DNA of 14,341 bases from Desulfoprunum sp. Its GTDB lineage: Bacteria > Desulfobacterota > Desulfobulbia > Desulfobulbales > Desulfocapsaceae. The stretch lies in assembly GCA_030696435.1 (NCBI GenBank), contig JAUYSF010000366.1, positions 1-14,341 of the forward strand. The letters are read 5' to 3'. Positions within the stretch are counted from its first letter, which is position 1; the number at the start of each line of letters is the position of its first letter. Made by a program: the position numbers and the translations under genes. This document shows, piece after piece, positions 1 to 8,500 of this stretch. Under the pieces are notes generated by a model that had not been told where the DNA came from, made no database searches, and saw only the letters and a list, made by a program, of their open reading frames with translations.

Positions 1-1
1 G

Positions 2-871
2 GTCTGGACAAGCGCCAACGCACACACGGTAAGCATCGATCAGGGAATTGGCGTTGTGCCCTATAATGGTGCCATCGAGGTTAAACCGATTGCGGATACC
101 GATTACACCATCACCGCCACCAACAGCCACGGCAGCACCAGCCAGACCATCCACATCAAGGTCCTCGATCCGCTGCCGGCCCTTACCCTCACTGCAACCC
201 CGGATGCCGTTTGGCCCGGCAGCAGTGTAGTGCTCAGCTGGACTTGCGAACATACCCAATCCTGCACTATCGATCAGGGCATTGGTGAAGTGGATCTGAA
301 CGGCACTCTTACCGTGACACCGGGTGTAACCACCACCTATACCCTGACCGCGAAAAATGTCGAAGGGACTTCCACAAGCAAGGCGACGGTAACCGTAAAA
401 CGGGCCGGAATCACCTTGGATTCTCCCTTCGAGGCGATTGAGCCGGGAGGCACTGCTACCCTCAAATGGACCACCAACGATGCGGAAGATTGCACCATCG
501 ATCAAGGTATCGGCACGGTGGATCTGAACGGTACGAAGTCCCTGTCGCCAACAGTCACCACCGTCTATACCCTCACCTGCCATAGCCATGGCACCACCGC
601 CACGGCGCCTTTTACCGTGCATGTTAATGATTCCACTGCAAAACCCGTAGCCCAGCTTACGGCCGGTGCAACGGCCATCCATCAGGGTCAGTCCGTCACC
701 CTGAGCTGGTATTCCGGAAACGGCTCGGAATTCCATATCGATAACGGTATTGGCAAGGTTGCCTACCGGGGCACCCTGGCGGTATCGCCCGCCCATACCA
801 CCGCCTATACCTTCACGGTAATCGGACCGGCCGGTGTTGCCCGCTCCGAGGTCACGGTTCAGGTACTCGGC
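2..871 (+). repeat. Four tandem Ig-like protein repeats of about 75-81 residues
   Basis: Units are at about 2-169 (partial), 170-403, 404-628 and 629-871. Each carries a 'L-W' strand, a near-invariant 'IDxGIGxV' core, an 'NG' turn, and 'TTxYTxT' before a closing 'TVxV' strand. The DNA of the core is also similar between units (atcgatcagg/atcgatcaag), suggesting duplication within the gene. Units B and C have a Cys before the IDQGIG core. Such modules act as stalks in surface proteins; that role is inferred. Confidence 0.85.
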
Positions 872-2479
872 GATCCGGCCGCTCAGCCGCAGGGATCGTT
901 CGGCAAGGCCTATGAGGATCTGATCCCAGCCGACGCCACGGTAGAGAAGTACGAGGCCCGTCGGTTTGCCCTGGTTAAGGGAAGTGTCCAGGATATCCAT
1001 GGTCAGCCATTGGCCGGTATCACGGTTACCATGCTTGATCATCCGGAGTACGGCAGCACAGTCACCACCACAGAGGGCGAATACACCCTGCCGGTGGAAG
1101 GCGGCGCCGGTATGACCGTCGTCTATCGCAAGGCAGGCCTATTGCCCAGCCAACGCCAGGTCTACGTGCCGTGGAACGATGTCGCTCTGATCAAACCGGT
1201 GCAGATGATCGCCGAGGATTCAAGCAGTACCACGGTGCATTTCGACGGCAATGCCGATACCGTTGTCACCCATCGAGCCGGCGTGGTCACCGATCAGTTC
1301 GGCAGCCGGGCCATGACCATGGTCTTCCGAGGTGACAATACGGCCTATATGGTCGACGAGAAGGGAGCGACAGTCAAGGAAATGCCGACCATCGTCACCC
1401 GCGCCACTGAATACAGCACGCCGCAATCGATGCCGGCGGAACTGCCCAAGATCTCGGCCTATACTTACTGCGCCGAGCTGACCGTCGATGGCGCTCAGCG
1501 GGTCAGGTTTGCCAAGCCGGTAGTCACCTTTGTCGAGAACTTCCTCGGTTTTGCGGTTGGGCAGGCCGTGCCTCTGGGCTACTACGACCGTGATCGAGGC
1601 GAGTGGATCGCCGAACCCAACGGCTTGGTCGTCAAACTTTTAGACAGCGACAGCAATGGCGTGGTCGATGGCCTCGATAAAGACGGCGACGGCACGGCCG
1701 ACGACCTGAACGACGACGGCGACGTGCATGACGAGGTACGTGGGCTTGAAGATGCCGCGATCTATGTCCCTGGGGCTACCTTTTGGCGGGCCGAGATTCG
1801 TCACTTCTCGCCTTGGGATTGGAACTGGTGCACCTATGAAAGCCTTATGAACCTGTTCGGCCACGGCAAACCACAAGTGGATGGCCAAACCTGCAAAGAT
1901 GGCAGCACATGTGTCGGTTCCTCGGTGAGCAATGAGTCCCGCATCTTCCATGAAGATATCGGTATTCCCGGAACCGGGTTTAGCCTGTCCTATGTCAGCG
2001 ACCGGACCGATGGCTATAAGACCCGGTTCACGGTGCCGGCCAGCGGGCCGGAAATTCCCGATGACCTCAAACGGATCGTCGTCGAAGTCGATGTCGCCGG
2101 CCGTCTGTTGAGCCAGACCCTGGAGGCGAAACCGAACCAGATAGCCGAGTTCCTCTGGGATGGCCTCGATTTCCGGGGCCAGAAGGTCGACCACAAGGTC
2201 ACCGCCCATGTGAAGATCGGCTACGTTTTCGCTTCGGTCTATATGGAGTCCAATTATCTCAAGATGTCCTTTGCCGAGTTCGGCACGGCCATCACTCAGG
2301 TTCCGACCAGGGACGAGGTGATCAGCTGGCAGCAAAGCGAGATGATCATCAACGTGGCGGGGAAAGGCCACGGTCTGGCCCAGGGCTGGTCGATCTCGGC
2401 CCACCATATTCTGAGCCCGACCGACCCCTCGACCCTGTATAAGGGCGATGGCTCCATCACCCGCAACATCACCTCGGTG

Positions 2480-3560
2480 ATGAGCACCGTGGCGGGCAAT
2501 GGCGAGGAAGGCTGGCCGCAGACCGGCAACCAGGCCTTGCAGACCCCGTTCACGAGCCCGGTCAGCGTAGTGAACGACAGCGCCGGCGATCTCTATGTCG
2601 CCAACCAGATCCACGCCAGTGTCGTTAAGATCAAACGGGACGGCACCGTCGAGGTGCTGGCCGGAGGAATAGCCGGGCAGAAGGAAGAGGACGGTATCGA
2701 CGCCCGCGAGGCCCAGCTGCAGATGCCCTCCGATCTGGCCCTGGATTCACGCGGCCGACTCTATATCGCCGATGCCGGTAGTTGTAAGATCCGCCGCATC
2801 GACGAAAAGGGCATCATCACCACCATAGCCGGCAACGGCACCTGCAAGTCGAGCGGCGACGACGGCCCGGCCCTGCAGGCTGAGATCACGCCGAACAGCC
2901 TGGCAGTCGACGATTTCGGCAACGTCTACTTCATCGAGAGTACCTCATGTGTCGGTGGCGAGGTCGATCCGGTCACCGGCGTCTGTACCGGCGGTACCAC
3001 CGTCGAGGGCAGTTACCGGGTGCGCAAGGTCTCGACCAATGGCCAAATCGCTACCGTGGTCGGGACCGGCGAGAAATACGATCCCAATGTCCATACAACT
3101 ATTGGCGATGAGGGACCGGCGAGTGCCGCGGTCCTGGTTAATCCCACCTCGCTGAGCATCGATCCGGATGGCAATATTTACCTGGCCGACGGCTCGCGGA
3201 TCCGCAAGATCAACACCAGCGGCCTGATCACCACAGTAGCCGGCAGCGGTGCCTCCGGCTACAGCGGTGACGGCGGTCTGGCCAAAGACGCCAGGATCAC
3301 CCTGGCCTCGGGCATCACCTTTGACCGCAGCGGCAACTTCTACTTCTCGCAGTTCTATGGCAACGGCGATGTGGTTCGCAAGGTGACGAGCAACGGTTAT
3401 ATCTCCACCGTGGCCGGCAAGGGCACACCGGGGCTCGATGGCGACAACGGCCCGGCTACCCATGCCCTGCTCAAGCAGCCCAACCGGGTGGCCATCGATC
3501 CGGCCGGTTTCATCTATATTCCGGATCGGGGCAATCACCTGATCCGCAAGGTGTCGATCG
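2480..3560 (+). repeat. Six NHL (beta-propeller) repeats
   Basis: Six units of about 55-65 residues follow the pattern 'ST/TTVAGxG...GDxGPA...AxLxxPxxLAxDxxGNxYxAD...xIRKI'. Clear examples are 'LALDSRGRLYIADAG' near 2740-2780, 'LSIDPDGNIYLADGS' near 3150-3195 and 'VAIDPAGFIYIPDRG' near 3490-3535. Six blades are enough for a closed propeller, as in teneurin/Rhs-type NHL domains located just before the YD shell. The order NHL then YD here matches that architecture. Confidence 0.85.
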
Positions 3561-3951
3561 AGAGCTACAGCGAAAAGGAGACCCGCTTTGCCGAAGAAAA
3601 CGGCCTGGGCCACCTGATCTCGGCCGCCGGTCTGCACCTATCGACCTACGATCTGAAGACCGGGGTAACTCTGTTGAGTTTTGGCTACGATACGGAGAAC
3701 CGGCTGATCTCGATTACCGACCAGTTTGGCCGGGTGACCAGCATTGTGCGGTTGGGCGACGGCACAGCCAGTGCCATCGTCTCCCCGACGGTCTGCGTAC
3801 CGAGCTAAGCATCGACAGCCTTAACCAGCTCACCAAGATGAACTATCCCGGTAACGAATCCTTCTCATTCGAGTACGGCAACAATGACGGTCTGCTGACC
3901 GCCAAGGTTGAACCGAACGGCAACCGCTTCGAGCATTTCTTCGACACCAAT

Positions 3952-4323
3952 GCAGCATGGCCTCCTTACCCGAACCACCAGTCCGGCAAACGCTCTATCG
4001 ACATGTTGCCCCTAATGGAAGCCTGCGTGGTGACGGTGAAAAACTGTTGGAGGGTAAACGAAAATAAACTTGTAATGACGGCTAGATGGGATGAAAAGAA
4101 GACGCTACTTTGCACTTGGTTGCACGAATGTTGGGGTTACCCCAACTACGTCGTCGCCAAGCGTTTCACAAAACGGCAACAGATGCAGTGGAGCCCGAAG
4201 GGAGCCCATTTGCTCTTGCAGATGAGGACACGGGTACTTAACGGGGAATTAGAACAAACGTTCCGGGATTGGCATCCCGGTTTTCGGGTGAGGGGCGATA
4301 CAAAACTCACAGTCGCGGCTTAG
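3952..4323 (+). mobile_element. Insertion-sequence scar with C-terminal transposase remnant
   Basis: The open frame that continues after the Rhs part changes character at about 3952. Its last part, roughly 4095-4323, reads 'KRFTKRQQMQWSPKGAH', then 'LLLQMRTRVLNGELE' and 'FRDWHPGFR', ending at TAG 4321-4323. This resembles the conserved C-terminus of a DDE transposase group (QQMxW, GAHxLLQxRTxVLN, FRxWxPGFR). I recognise the pattern but do not assign an IS family. The N-terminal catalytic part is absent and 3952-4095 has no recognisable coding content, so this is an internal-deletion remnant. No matching left inverted repeat is visible. Base composition is lower in GC than both flanks. It separates two genes that are each damaged at this point. 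Confidence 0.65.
4130..4146. repeat. Short perfect inverted repeat in the transposase remnant
   Basis: Arms GTTGGGG (4130-4136) and CCCCAAC (4140-4146) are separated by three bases. There is no U-tract after either arm, so it is not called a terminator. It may mark a deletion joint within the element or be chance. Confidence 0.4.
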
Positions 4324-5559
4324 CCTCCCCTGGTTTTGCATGCTCTCTGATCCCTTGGTGAAAACCTCAAGACTCTCTCTGGCTATAGCAAGTTCTTCAT
4401 TGGTGGGGATGATCCAGATCTGGATTCGGCTGTTCGCGCTACTTATCAGGACTGGTTCTTTCTCACATCGGAGGTTGGCAGCTATATCGAGTTCTATGCC
4501 GAACTGCTCGAGCCCGGTCAACGATTTCTGTCTGACAATGGCATCATTCTCGCCTATTCCGGCGGTAAAGACGATGGCATCGACATGGCCAAGTACTGCC
4601 AGGTAGGCGCCGATGTACTTGCGGTTCCGGTAAGTCTGGACCTCAAGGGCCAGGAGTGCCCGTTCGTTGCCGGTCTGGATCGCGGCATGAATATCGCGCA
4701 TGTCGTTCATGCCGCAGAGGCCCTTGAGACCGGAGTCATTGTTCAGCATCCGGTCGATGGCTTCAATATCCATGCCGGCGTTTCTGGCAAGAAATGAGTG
4801 GATGGCCGGATCAACATCGCCACTGCGGGTGCCCATGACCAGGCCTTCCAAGGGGGTCATGCCCAGCGTCGTATCGATGCTCAATCCCTGTTCGATAGCA
4901 GTCATGGAGCAGCCGTTACCCAAATGGATAGTGATGAGGTTGCATTGCCCAAGTTGCCTGCCAAGCAGCCTGGCACACTCGCCGGCGACATATTTATGCG
5001 AAGTCCCGTGAAAACCATATCTGCGAATTCTATGACGTTCATACATTTCGTAGGGCAGGGCATAGAGATAGGCCCGGGCGGGAATCGACTGGTGAAAGGC
5101 GGTGTCAAAGACGGCAACCTGCGGGATGCCGGGAAAGAGTTCCCGGGCCACTCTGATACCGTCGAGGTTGGCGGGATTGTGCAACGGCGCCAGTGGGCTG
5201 ATTCTTTCAATAATGGCGATCAGCTCATCGTTGATCAGGGTCGGGTGGCGCACATATTCGCCGCCGTGCACCACTCGATGGCCGATGGCATCGATGTCGG
5301 TGAAATCCCGGATGACCCCCTTGTCCGGGTCGGCCAGGAGGTTGATCACCAGGCGCATACCGTCCTCGTGATCGGCAATAGGGCGTTCGAGTCTCAGTTT
5401 CCGGCACCGGTCCGTACCCGGTCTGAGTGTGCACTGCAGCAATCCTTCAGATTTGCCGATCTTTTCCACCAGCCCTGTTGCCAGGAGTGATTCGTCCTCC
5501 ATGTCAAGGAGTTGGAATTTGATTGATGAACTTCCGGAGTTAATAACCAAGATTCGCAT
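4249..5559 (-). CDS. ackA: Acetate kinase with aberrant C-terminal tail
   Basis: Acetate/propionate kinase (acyl-phosphate + ADP to carboxylate + ATP), cytosolic, ASKHA fold. Family motifs are all present: NSGSSSIKF (7-15), GHRVVHGG (93-100), FDTAFHQSIP (151-160), YGFHGTSH (181-188), HLGNGCS (212-218), GTRSGD (243-248), FTAGIGEND (331-339) and IPTNEEL (384-390). The start ATG at 5559 has an AGGGG motif 8 bases upstream. Family members usually end near residue 400; this one runs to 436. The last 36 residues are encoded antisense to the transposase remnant, so the native stop was lost and the tail is junk from the scar. The core should still be active because every active-site motif lies before residue 391. 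As the last gene of the BMC cluster it fits the ATP-yielding step after PduL. A -10-like TATAAT upstream suggests it can also be transcribed alone. Confidence 0.95.
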   Translation of the reverse strand: MRILVINSGSSSIKFQLLDMEDESLLATGLVEKIGKSEGLLQCTLRPGTDRCRKLRLERPIADHEDGMRLVINLLADPDKGVIRDFTDIDAIGHRVVHGGEYVRHPTLINDELIAIIERISPLAPLHNPANLDGIRVARELFPGIPQVAVFDTAFHQSIPARAYLYALPYEMYERHRIRRYGFHGTSHKYVAGECARLLGRQLGQCNLITIHLGNGCSMTAIEQGLSIDTTLGMTPLEGLVMGTRSGDVDPAIHSFLARNAGMDIEAIDRMLNNDSGLKGLCGMNDMRDIHAAIQTGNERALLALEVQTYRNRKYIGAYLAVLGHVDAIVFTAGIGENDAIVRQKSLTGLEQFGIELDIAANLRCEKEPVLISSANSRIQIWIIPTNEELAIARESLEVFTKGSESMQNQGRLSRDCEFCIAPHPKTGMPIPERLF

Positions 5560-5591
5560 TTTTTCGCCCCTTTTTCGGCCTGAGCCTGGAT

Positions 5592-5607
5592 CGTGGTAAT
5601 GACCACG
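5592..5607 (-). other. Hairpin in the ackA leader
   Basis: CGTGGT (5592-5597) and ACCACG (5602-5607) form a perfect 6-bp stem with a 4-base loop. It lies 33 bases upstream of the ackA start and just downstream of the candidate -10 box, so it would be in the 5' leader of an ackA transcript. Function unknown. Confidence 0.45.
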
Positions 5608-5616
5608 GTATTGAGC

Positions 5617-5645
5617 ATTATAGTAAGACCGAACATGGGGATTGC
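5617..5645 (-). promoter_or_regulatory. Candidate ackA promoter (-10 box)
   Basis: On the minus strand a perfect TATAAT lies at 5622-5617, preceded by TAC. It is about 58 bases upstream of the ackA ATG. No good -35 hexamer is present at 16-18 bases spacing; that position falls in the arm of the 5639-5677 hairpin. The match could be chance, but its location between a terminator-like hairpin and ackA is where a separate promoter would be expected. Confidence 0.35.
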
Positions 5646-5677
5646 CTCAGTCTGAACTCGACAGGTTGAGGCAATCC
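5639..5677 (-). terminator. Terminator-like hairpin after the porin gene
   Basis: Perfect 11-bp arms GGATTGCCTCA (5639-5649) and TGAGGCAATCC (5667-5677) enclose a 17-base loop. It begins 5 bases after the porin stop codon (5683-5685). There is no T-tract on the distal side in either direction, so it is not a classic intrinsic terminator. It may act as an attenuator, an RNA 3'-end stabiliser, or a barrier between porin and ackA transcription. Confidence 0.5.
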
Positions 5678-5682
5678 ATCTC

Positions 5683-6402
5683 TCAAAATACGTAGGTGAA
5701 GCTCAGGCCAACCATGACCTCTTCCTCGATCCCGCCGAGATCCTTGGCGTCGTCGCTCAGCGGCACGGAATAGGTGACGGCCGGAGTGAGGCTTATTTTT
5801 TTGTTGATCGACCAATCGACGGCGGCGCGAAATTCGGCCATCTGGAAATTGCTGTAGGCTTCACTGGTTGAATAGTTTTCAGCATTGTAACCTACGGTGC
5901 TGCCCAGGCTCAGGCCCAGGTTTTCCATCAGGCTGAAACGGTGACTCACCCCGAGAGTCGCCCACACCCCGGTTTCAGTTGACGCATCCCAGTCGTAATA
6001 TACTTTCAAGGTGGGTGCCAGCAGGGTGTTCAGGGTACAGGCCACATAGAGTTCGTTGGTGTCCGGGACTCCATCGTAGACGTAGTAGGCGTTGCCAAAA
6101 CTTAATGATACCAAATCATTAACGGCGTAGGTGTAATCAAGGGTGATGTCAGTCTCGGTCACTTCGCTGGAATTTTCATCGTAATTAGCCCACAAACTGA
6201 CTTTAAAGCCGCCAAAACCCAAGTCGAGTCCGGGTTGGACCACAAAATCGGCGTTAGGCAGGACATCGATACCACGGGAAAGATACATGTTGTTGACTCC
6301 GACATAGACATCGCCTGTTACAGCGGCCTCTTCAGCCATGGCGTTCAAGCCGGTGGAAACGAGCAGGGTTGCGGTTGCCACAATGATATAGAACTTTTTC
6401 AT
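5683..6402 (-). CDS. TorF-family putative porin (Gcw_chp-like outer-membrane beta-barrel)
   Basis: A 239-residue exported protein. Residues 1-23 form a signal peptide: KK at 2-3, a hydrophobic core, then AMA before a predicted cut at 23/24. The mature part is alternating beta-strand sequence with many aromatic residues and ends in 'LSFTYVF', a terminal Phe as in outer-membrane barrels. The segment 'YLSRGIDVLPNADFVVQPGL' resembles the RG-containing opening motif of the TorF/Gcw_chp family. The start has a GAGGAG motif 5 bases upstream. It lies on the operon strand between the pduT-like gene and ackA, 153 bases after the former, with a hairpin behind it. BMC operons usually carry inner-membrane facilitators rather than outer-membrane pores, so a link to substrate or product passage is only an inference from position. 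Confidence 0.8.
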   Translation of the reverse strand: MKKFYIIVATATLLVSTGLNAMAEEAAVTGDVYVGVNNMYLSRGIDVLPNADFVVQPGLDLGFGGFKVSLWANYDENSSEVTETDITLDYTYAVNDLVSLSFGNAYYVYDGVPDTNELYVACTLNTLLAPTLKVYYDWDASTETGVWATLGVSHRFSLMENLGLSLGSTVGYNAENYSTSEAYSNFQMAEFRAAVDWSINKKISLTPAVTYSVPLSDDAKDLGGIEEEVMVGLSFTYVF

Positions 6403-6555
6403 CTGATCTCCTCGAATAATGACTGTGTTATGTGCATTGCATTGAAAACCACGAATTCGCGATAAAATTATTTTTTTATGTTGCCACCTCCTTTGCTTAC
6501 GGATACCGATTGATCGGGGCGCTAGCTTTCCTGAAAAAGCCGTGCCGTTTGGTCG
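6403..6555 (-). promoter_or_regulatory. Leader region of the porin gene with orphan Shine-Dalgarno
   Basis: This 153-base gap separates the pduT-like stop from the porin start. It is AT-rich near 6465-6480. On the minus strand it contains AAAGGAGGTGG (6494-6484), a near-perfect complement of the 16S rRNA 3' end, but no ATG, GTG or TTG opens a usable frame at proper distance; an ATA codon stands there and the frame stops after two further codons. A second, used SD (GAGGAG) sits directly before the porin ATG. No convincing promoter pair or terminator is visible. Confidence 0.4.
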
Positions 6556-7107
6556 TTACAGTAGGGTTTGCTTCAGCTCCCCGGCGGGAGACGGGATCAC
6601 CACATGGCTGACCACCGGGCTCGTTTCGCGAATACGTTCGATTCCGGCTTGTACCGAGGCCTCTACTGAGGCGACATCGCCGGTCAGGGTGACGAAGGCC
6701 TTGCCCGCCAGTCCTGCAGCAGAGCGGATTTCGATGAGCTCGACCTGGCCCGCCTTGGCGGCGGCATCGGCGGCGAGAATGCAGGACGCGGTGGAGTACG
6801 TCTCTATCACCCCGAGGGCCTGGATCTGCAGGACCGTGCCGGTGCCGGCAAGGGCCGGCAGGATTGCCGGATGGATACTGGCGAGGGTAAACCAGTCGAT
6901 GACCATCTCGCCGCCGGTCCGGCGGCCGACGTCAACTGCTGTGGTCACCGAGCCGGTATCGCCACCAACCATGATCAGGTAGCGTCCCGGACAGGTGGTG
7001 CGGGCGATAAGCAGCTCGATCGCGGCTGCCTTGATCATGGTGTCGGCGGTGAGGATGCCGATGGCAATACTGTTCAGTTCTACGCAGCCTATCGTTTTCA
7101 GGGACAT
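6556..7107 (-). CDS. pduT: PduT-like tandem-domain BMC shell protein with Fe-S cysteine
   Basis: A 183-residue protein made of two BMC folds (about 1-90 and 93-183), forming pseudohexameric trimers in shell facets. It matches PduT closely in layout: 'IGCVELNSIAIG' at the start, 'TTCPGRYLIMVGGD' around 37-50, 'ASIHPAILPAL' at the domain link, 'ALGVIETYSTASCILAAD' opening domain 2, and 'VSHVVIPSPA' near the end. Cys39 in the TCPGRY loop corresponds to the PduT cysteine (Cys38 in Salmonella, as I recall) that binds one [4Fe-4S] cluster at the pore through three subunits. The start ATG overlaps the end of the pduS-like gene by 10 bases, with GAGG 6 bases before it. Coupling with PduS fits the known PduS-PduT partnership that passes electrons across the shell. 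Strong call. Confidence 0.93.
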   Translation of the reverse strand: MSLKTIGCVELNSIAIGILTADTMIKAAAIELLIARTTCPGRYLIMVGGDTGSVTTAVDVGRRTGGEMVIDWFTLASIHPAILPALAGTGTVLQIQALGVIETYSTASCILAADAAAKAGQVELIEIRSAAGLAGKAFVTLTGDVASVEASVQAGIERIRETSPVVSHVVIPSPAGELKQTLL

Positions 7108-8444
7108 GGCAAGCCTCGGTTGGTGGATTCGATGGTGATGGCGGTTTCGGTCACCGAGGTAACCCGGCCGTCAATACTGGCATGAATGCGGGCACCAAGG
7201 GCCTGGCCGGGAATATCGCCGATCAGATCGCCGGTCGTAACAATCTCGCCGCGGGCCACCACGGGCACGGCCGGTGCGCCGATATGCTGCTGCAGGCGGA
7301 GAATGACGCGGGACGGCCTGACTTCCCGGGTATCGTAAGCCGGGTGGCTGTGATAAGCGGCGAGACCAAGCCGCTCAAGCAAACGGCTGGTCGGGATTTT
7401 GCGTTCCTGCCGTAACGCCCTGAGTTGCATGGGCGCATTGCCGGGCTGCCACCTAATCCCTTTGGCACGCAGCTCCTGTTTGATTTGGGCATTGATCTCG
7501 CGGGGCGAAAGGAGCATCGGGCAGGCATATTTTTCACAGATGCCGCACTCGGAGCAGAGCAGGGCCTCGCGGGCAATCTCTCCGGTCAGCAGCTGCGTCC
7601 CGAAGCCGCGCATCAGTTTATGGGGATGGAGGGAGTGGCCGAGCAGATAGCGTGGGCAGAGATCTGTGCACATTGTGCACTGACAGCAGACTGTCTGGGT
7701 GAACCGGCGCAGTTTCTCGGGATCCATGACTTTCGCCCGTACCACGTTATGATCATCCGGCAGCACCAGGATGCCGCTGGTGGTTTTGGTGACCGGTTGA
7801 TCACTGTCGGCCAGGACCCTGCCCATCATCGGTCCGCCGTCGATGATTCGAAAGGCGCGAACCGTCGCCCCACCGGCCAGGGCGATGATGTCGCCGACCG
7901 GGGTTCCCACCGGCACCCGCAGGACCAGGGGGGTCCGAACTTCCCCGGCGACGGTGAGAAAGCGATGGGTGACCGGCAGGCCGGCCGCCGCCCGGTCGAT
8001 ATTACAGAGGGATTCAACGTTGGCGACCAGAACGCCGACCTGCAACGGCAGACCGGCCTCCGGGACCGTGCGGCCGAGCACCTCGTTGACCAGCACGTGC
8101 TCATCGCCGGCCGGGTAAAAATCACCCAGCTCAAAAAACGTCAAGCGGTCATCGACGGCTACGGCCCGGCGCAACTCGGCAACGGCCCCCCGGTGTTTCC
8201 CTTTCACACAAACGATACCGCGAGCGGCGCCGGTATGATCGAGAACACGCACAAGGCCGTGGAGCATGCTCGCCGCCTCGTGCTCCATCAGCACGATATC
8301 ACTGGCGAGGAGCGGCTCGCAGGAAGCGCCGTTGACCAGCACCGTGTCCACCTTGGCCTGCACCTTGACATGGGTGGGAAAGCCGGCACCGCCGGCGCCG
8401 ACCACCCCGGCCTTTCTGATCAGTTCATCGAGTGCTGCCGGCAT
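7098..8444 (-). CDS. pduS: PduS-like RnfC-type flavo/iron-sulfur protein (BMC electron transfer)
   Basis: About 448 residues from the chosen start. It has the RnfC/NuoF-type 'GAGGAGFPTHVK' nucleotide/flavin motif (16-27), 'NGASCEP' (38-44), an SLBB-like segment (about 160-195), and two 4Fe-4S motifs: CxxCxxCxxxCP (253, 256, 259, 263) and CxxCxxCxxxxCP (297, 300, 303, 308). A small barrel-sandwich-like segment closes the C-terminus. In Pdu systems PduS reduces cob(III)alamin and docks on PduT; in other BMCs the same family likely reoxidises NADH. I chose ATG at 8444 because GGAG lies 8 bases upstream and the family begins shortly before the glycine motif. An alternative TTG at 8480, also with GGGAG upstream, would add 12 residues. 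The next gene, the pduT-like one, overlaps its 3' end. Confidence 0.92.
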   Translation of the reverse strand: MPAALDELIRKAGVVGAGGAGFPTHVKVQAKVDTVLVNGASCEPLLASDIVLMEHEAASMLHGLVRVLDHTGAARGIVCVKGKHRGAVAELRRAVAVDDRLTFFELGDFYPAGDEHVLVNEVLGRTVPEAGLPLQVGVLVANVESLCNIDRAAAGLPVTHRFLTVAGEVRTPLVLRVPVGTPVGDIIALAGGATVRAFRIIDGGPMMGRVLADSDQPVTKTTSGILVLPDDHNVVRAKVMDPEKLRRFTQTVCCQCTMCTDLCPRYLLGHSLHPHKLMRGFGTQLLTGEIAREALLCSECGICEKYACPMLLSPREINAQIKQELRAKGIRWQPGNAPMQLRALRQERKIPTSRLLERLGLAAYHSHPAYDTREVRPSRVILRLQQHIGAPAVPVVARGEIVTTGDLIGDIPGQALGARIHASIDGRVTSVTETAITIESTNRGLPCP

Positions 8445-8500
8445 GGTCGATTCTCCGTAATCCACTGTTTTCCCGTTCAATCCCCATCTCCCGCCGGCCC

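Larger units (their letters stand above)
2..3951 (+). pseudogene. Large Ig-like/NHL/Rhs surface protein, 5'-partial, frameshifted and 3'-truncated
   Basis: The reading frame is open from base 2, so the true start lies before the window. The main frame runs to a stop at 3806-3808. Domains in order: four Ig-like repeats (2-871), a carboxypeptidase-regulatory-like fold (about 970-1190), an Asp-rich Ca-binding-like stretch (about 1641-1735), an Rhs-associated Cys-containing segment with 'SYVSDRTDGYKT' (about 1885-2020), six NHL repeats (about 2480-3560), and the first Rhs/YD units ('FGYDTENRLISITDQFGRV', 3679-3735). After 3786 the Rhs sequence continues in the +1-numbered frame as 'PDGLRTELSID' and on to about 3951. 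Adding one C to the C run at 3783-3786 would restore a single frame. After 3951 homology to Rhs stops and transposase-like sequence begins. Such proteins are usually exported cell-surface or contact-dependent toxins/adhesins with a C-terminal effector; that part is gone here. I infer a decayed gene; the frameshift alone could be a sequencing error, the truncation not. Confidence 0.85.

Noticed and set aside
33..760. Recurrent atcgatcagg-type DNA repeats considered as a CRISPR or regulatory repeat array
   Set aside because: Repeats are spaced about 225-245 bases, vary at third positions and stay in frame, so they come from protein domain repeats.
1640..2614. A 324-codon minus-strand open frame opposite the Rhs-type gene
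   Set aside because: It is a shadow of the high-GC coding frame, has no recognisable family, and the plus-strand frame has clear domains throughout.
2945..3637. A 230-codon minus-strand frame opposite the NHL repeats
   Set aside because: It is Ala/Gly/Asp-rich shadow sequence; the plus strand encodes periodic NHL repeats here.
4798..5490. A 230-codon plus-strand frame opposite ackA
   Set aside because: ackA carries every family motif on the minus strand, so this is a shadow.
6520..6540. GCTTT/AAAGC hairpin after the pduT-like gene as an intrinsic terminator
   Set aside because: Short stem and no T-tract on the downstream side; transcription into the porin gene cannot be excluded.
8445..8480. 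TTG at 8480 as the pduS start
   Set aside because: It has a plausible SD, but the ATG at 8444 also has one and fits the family's usual N-terminus better; kept only as an alternative.
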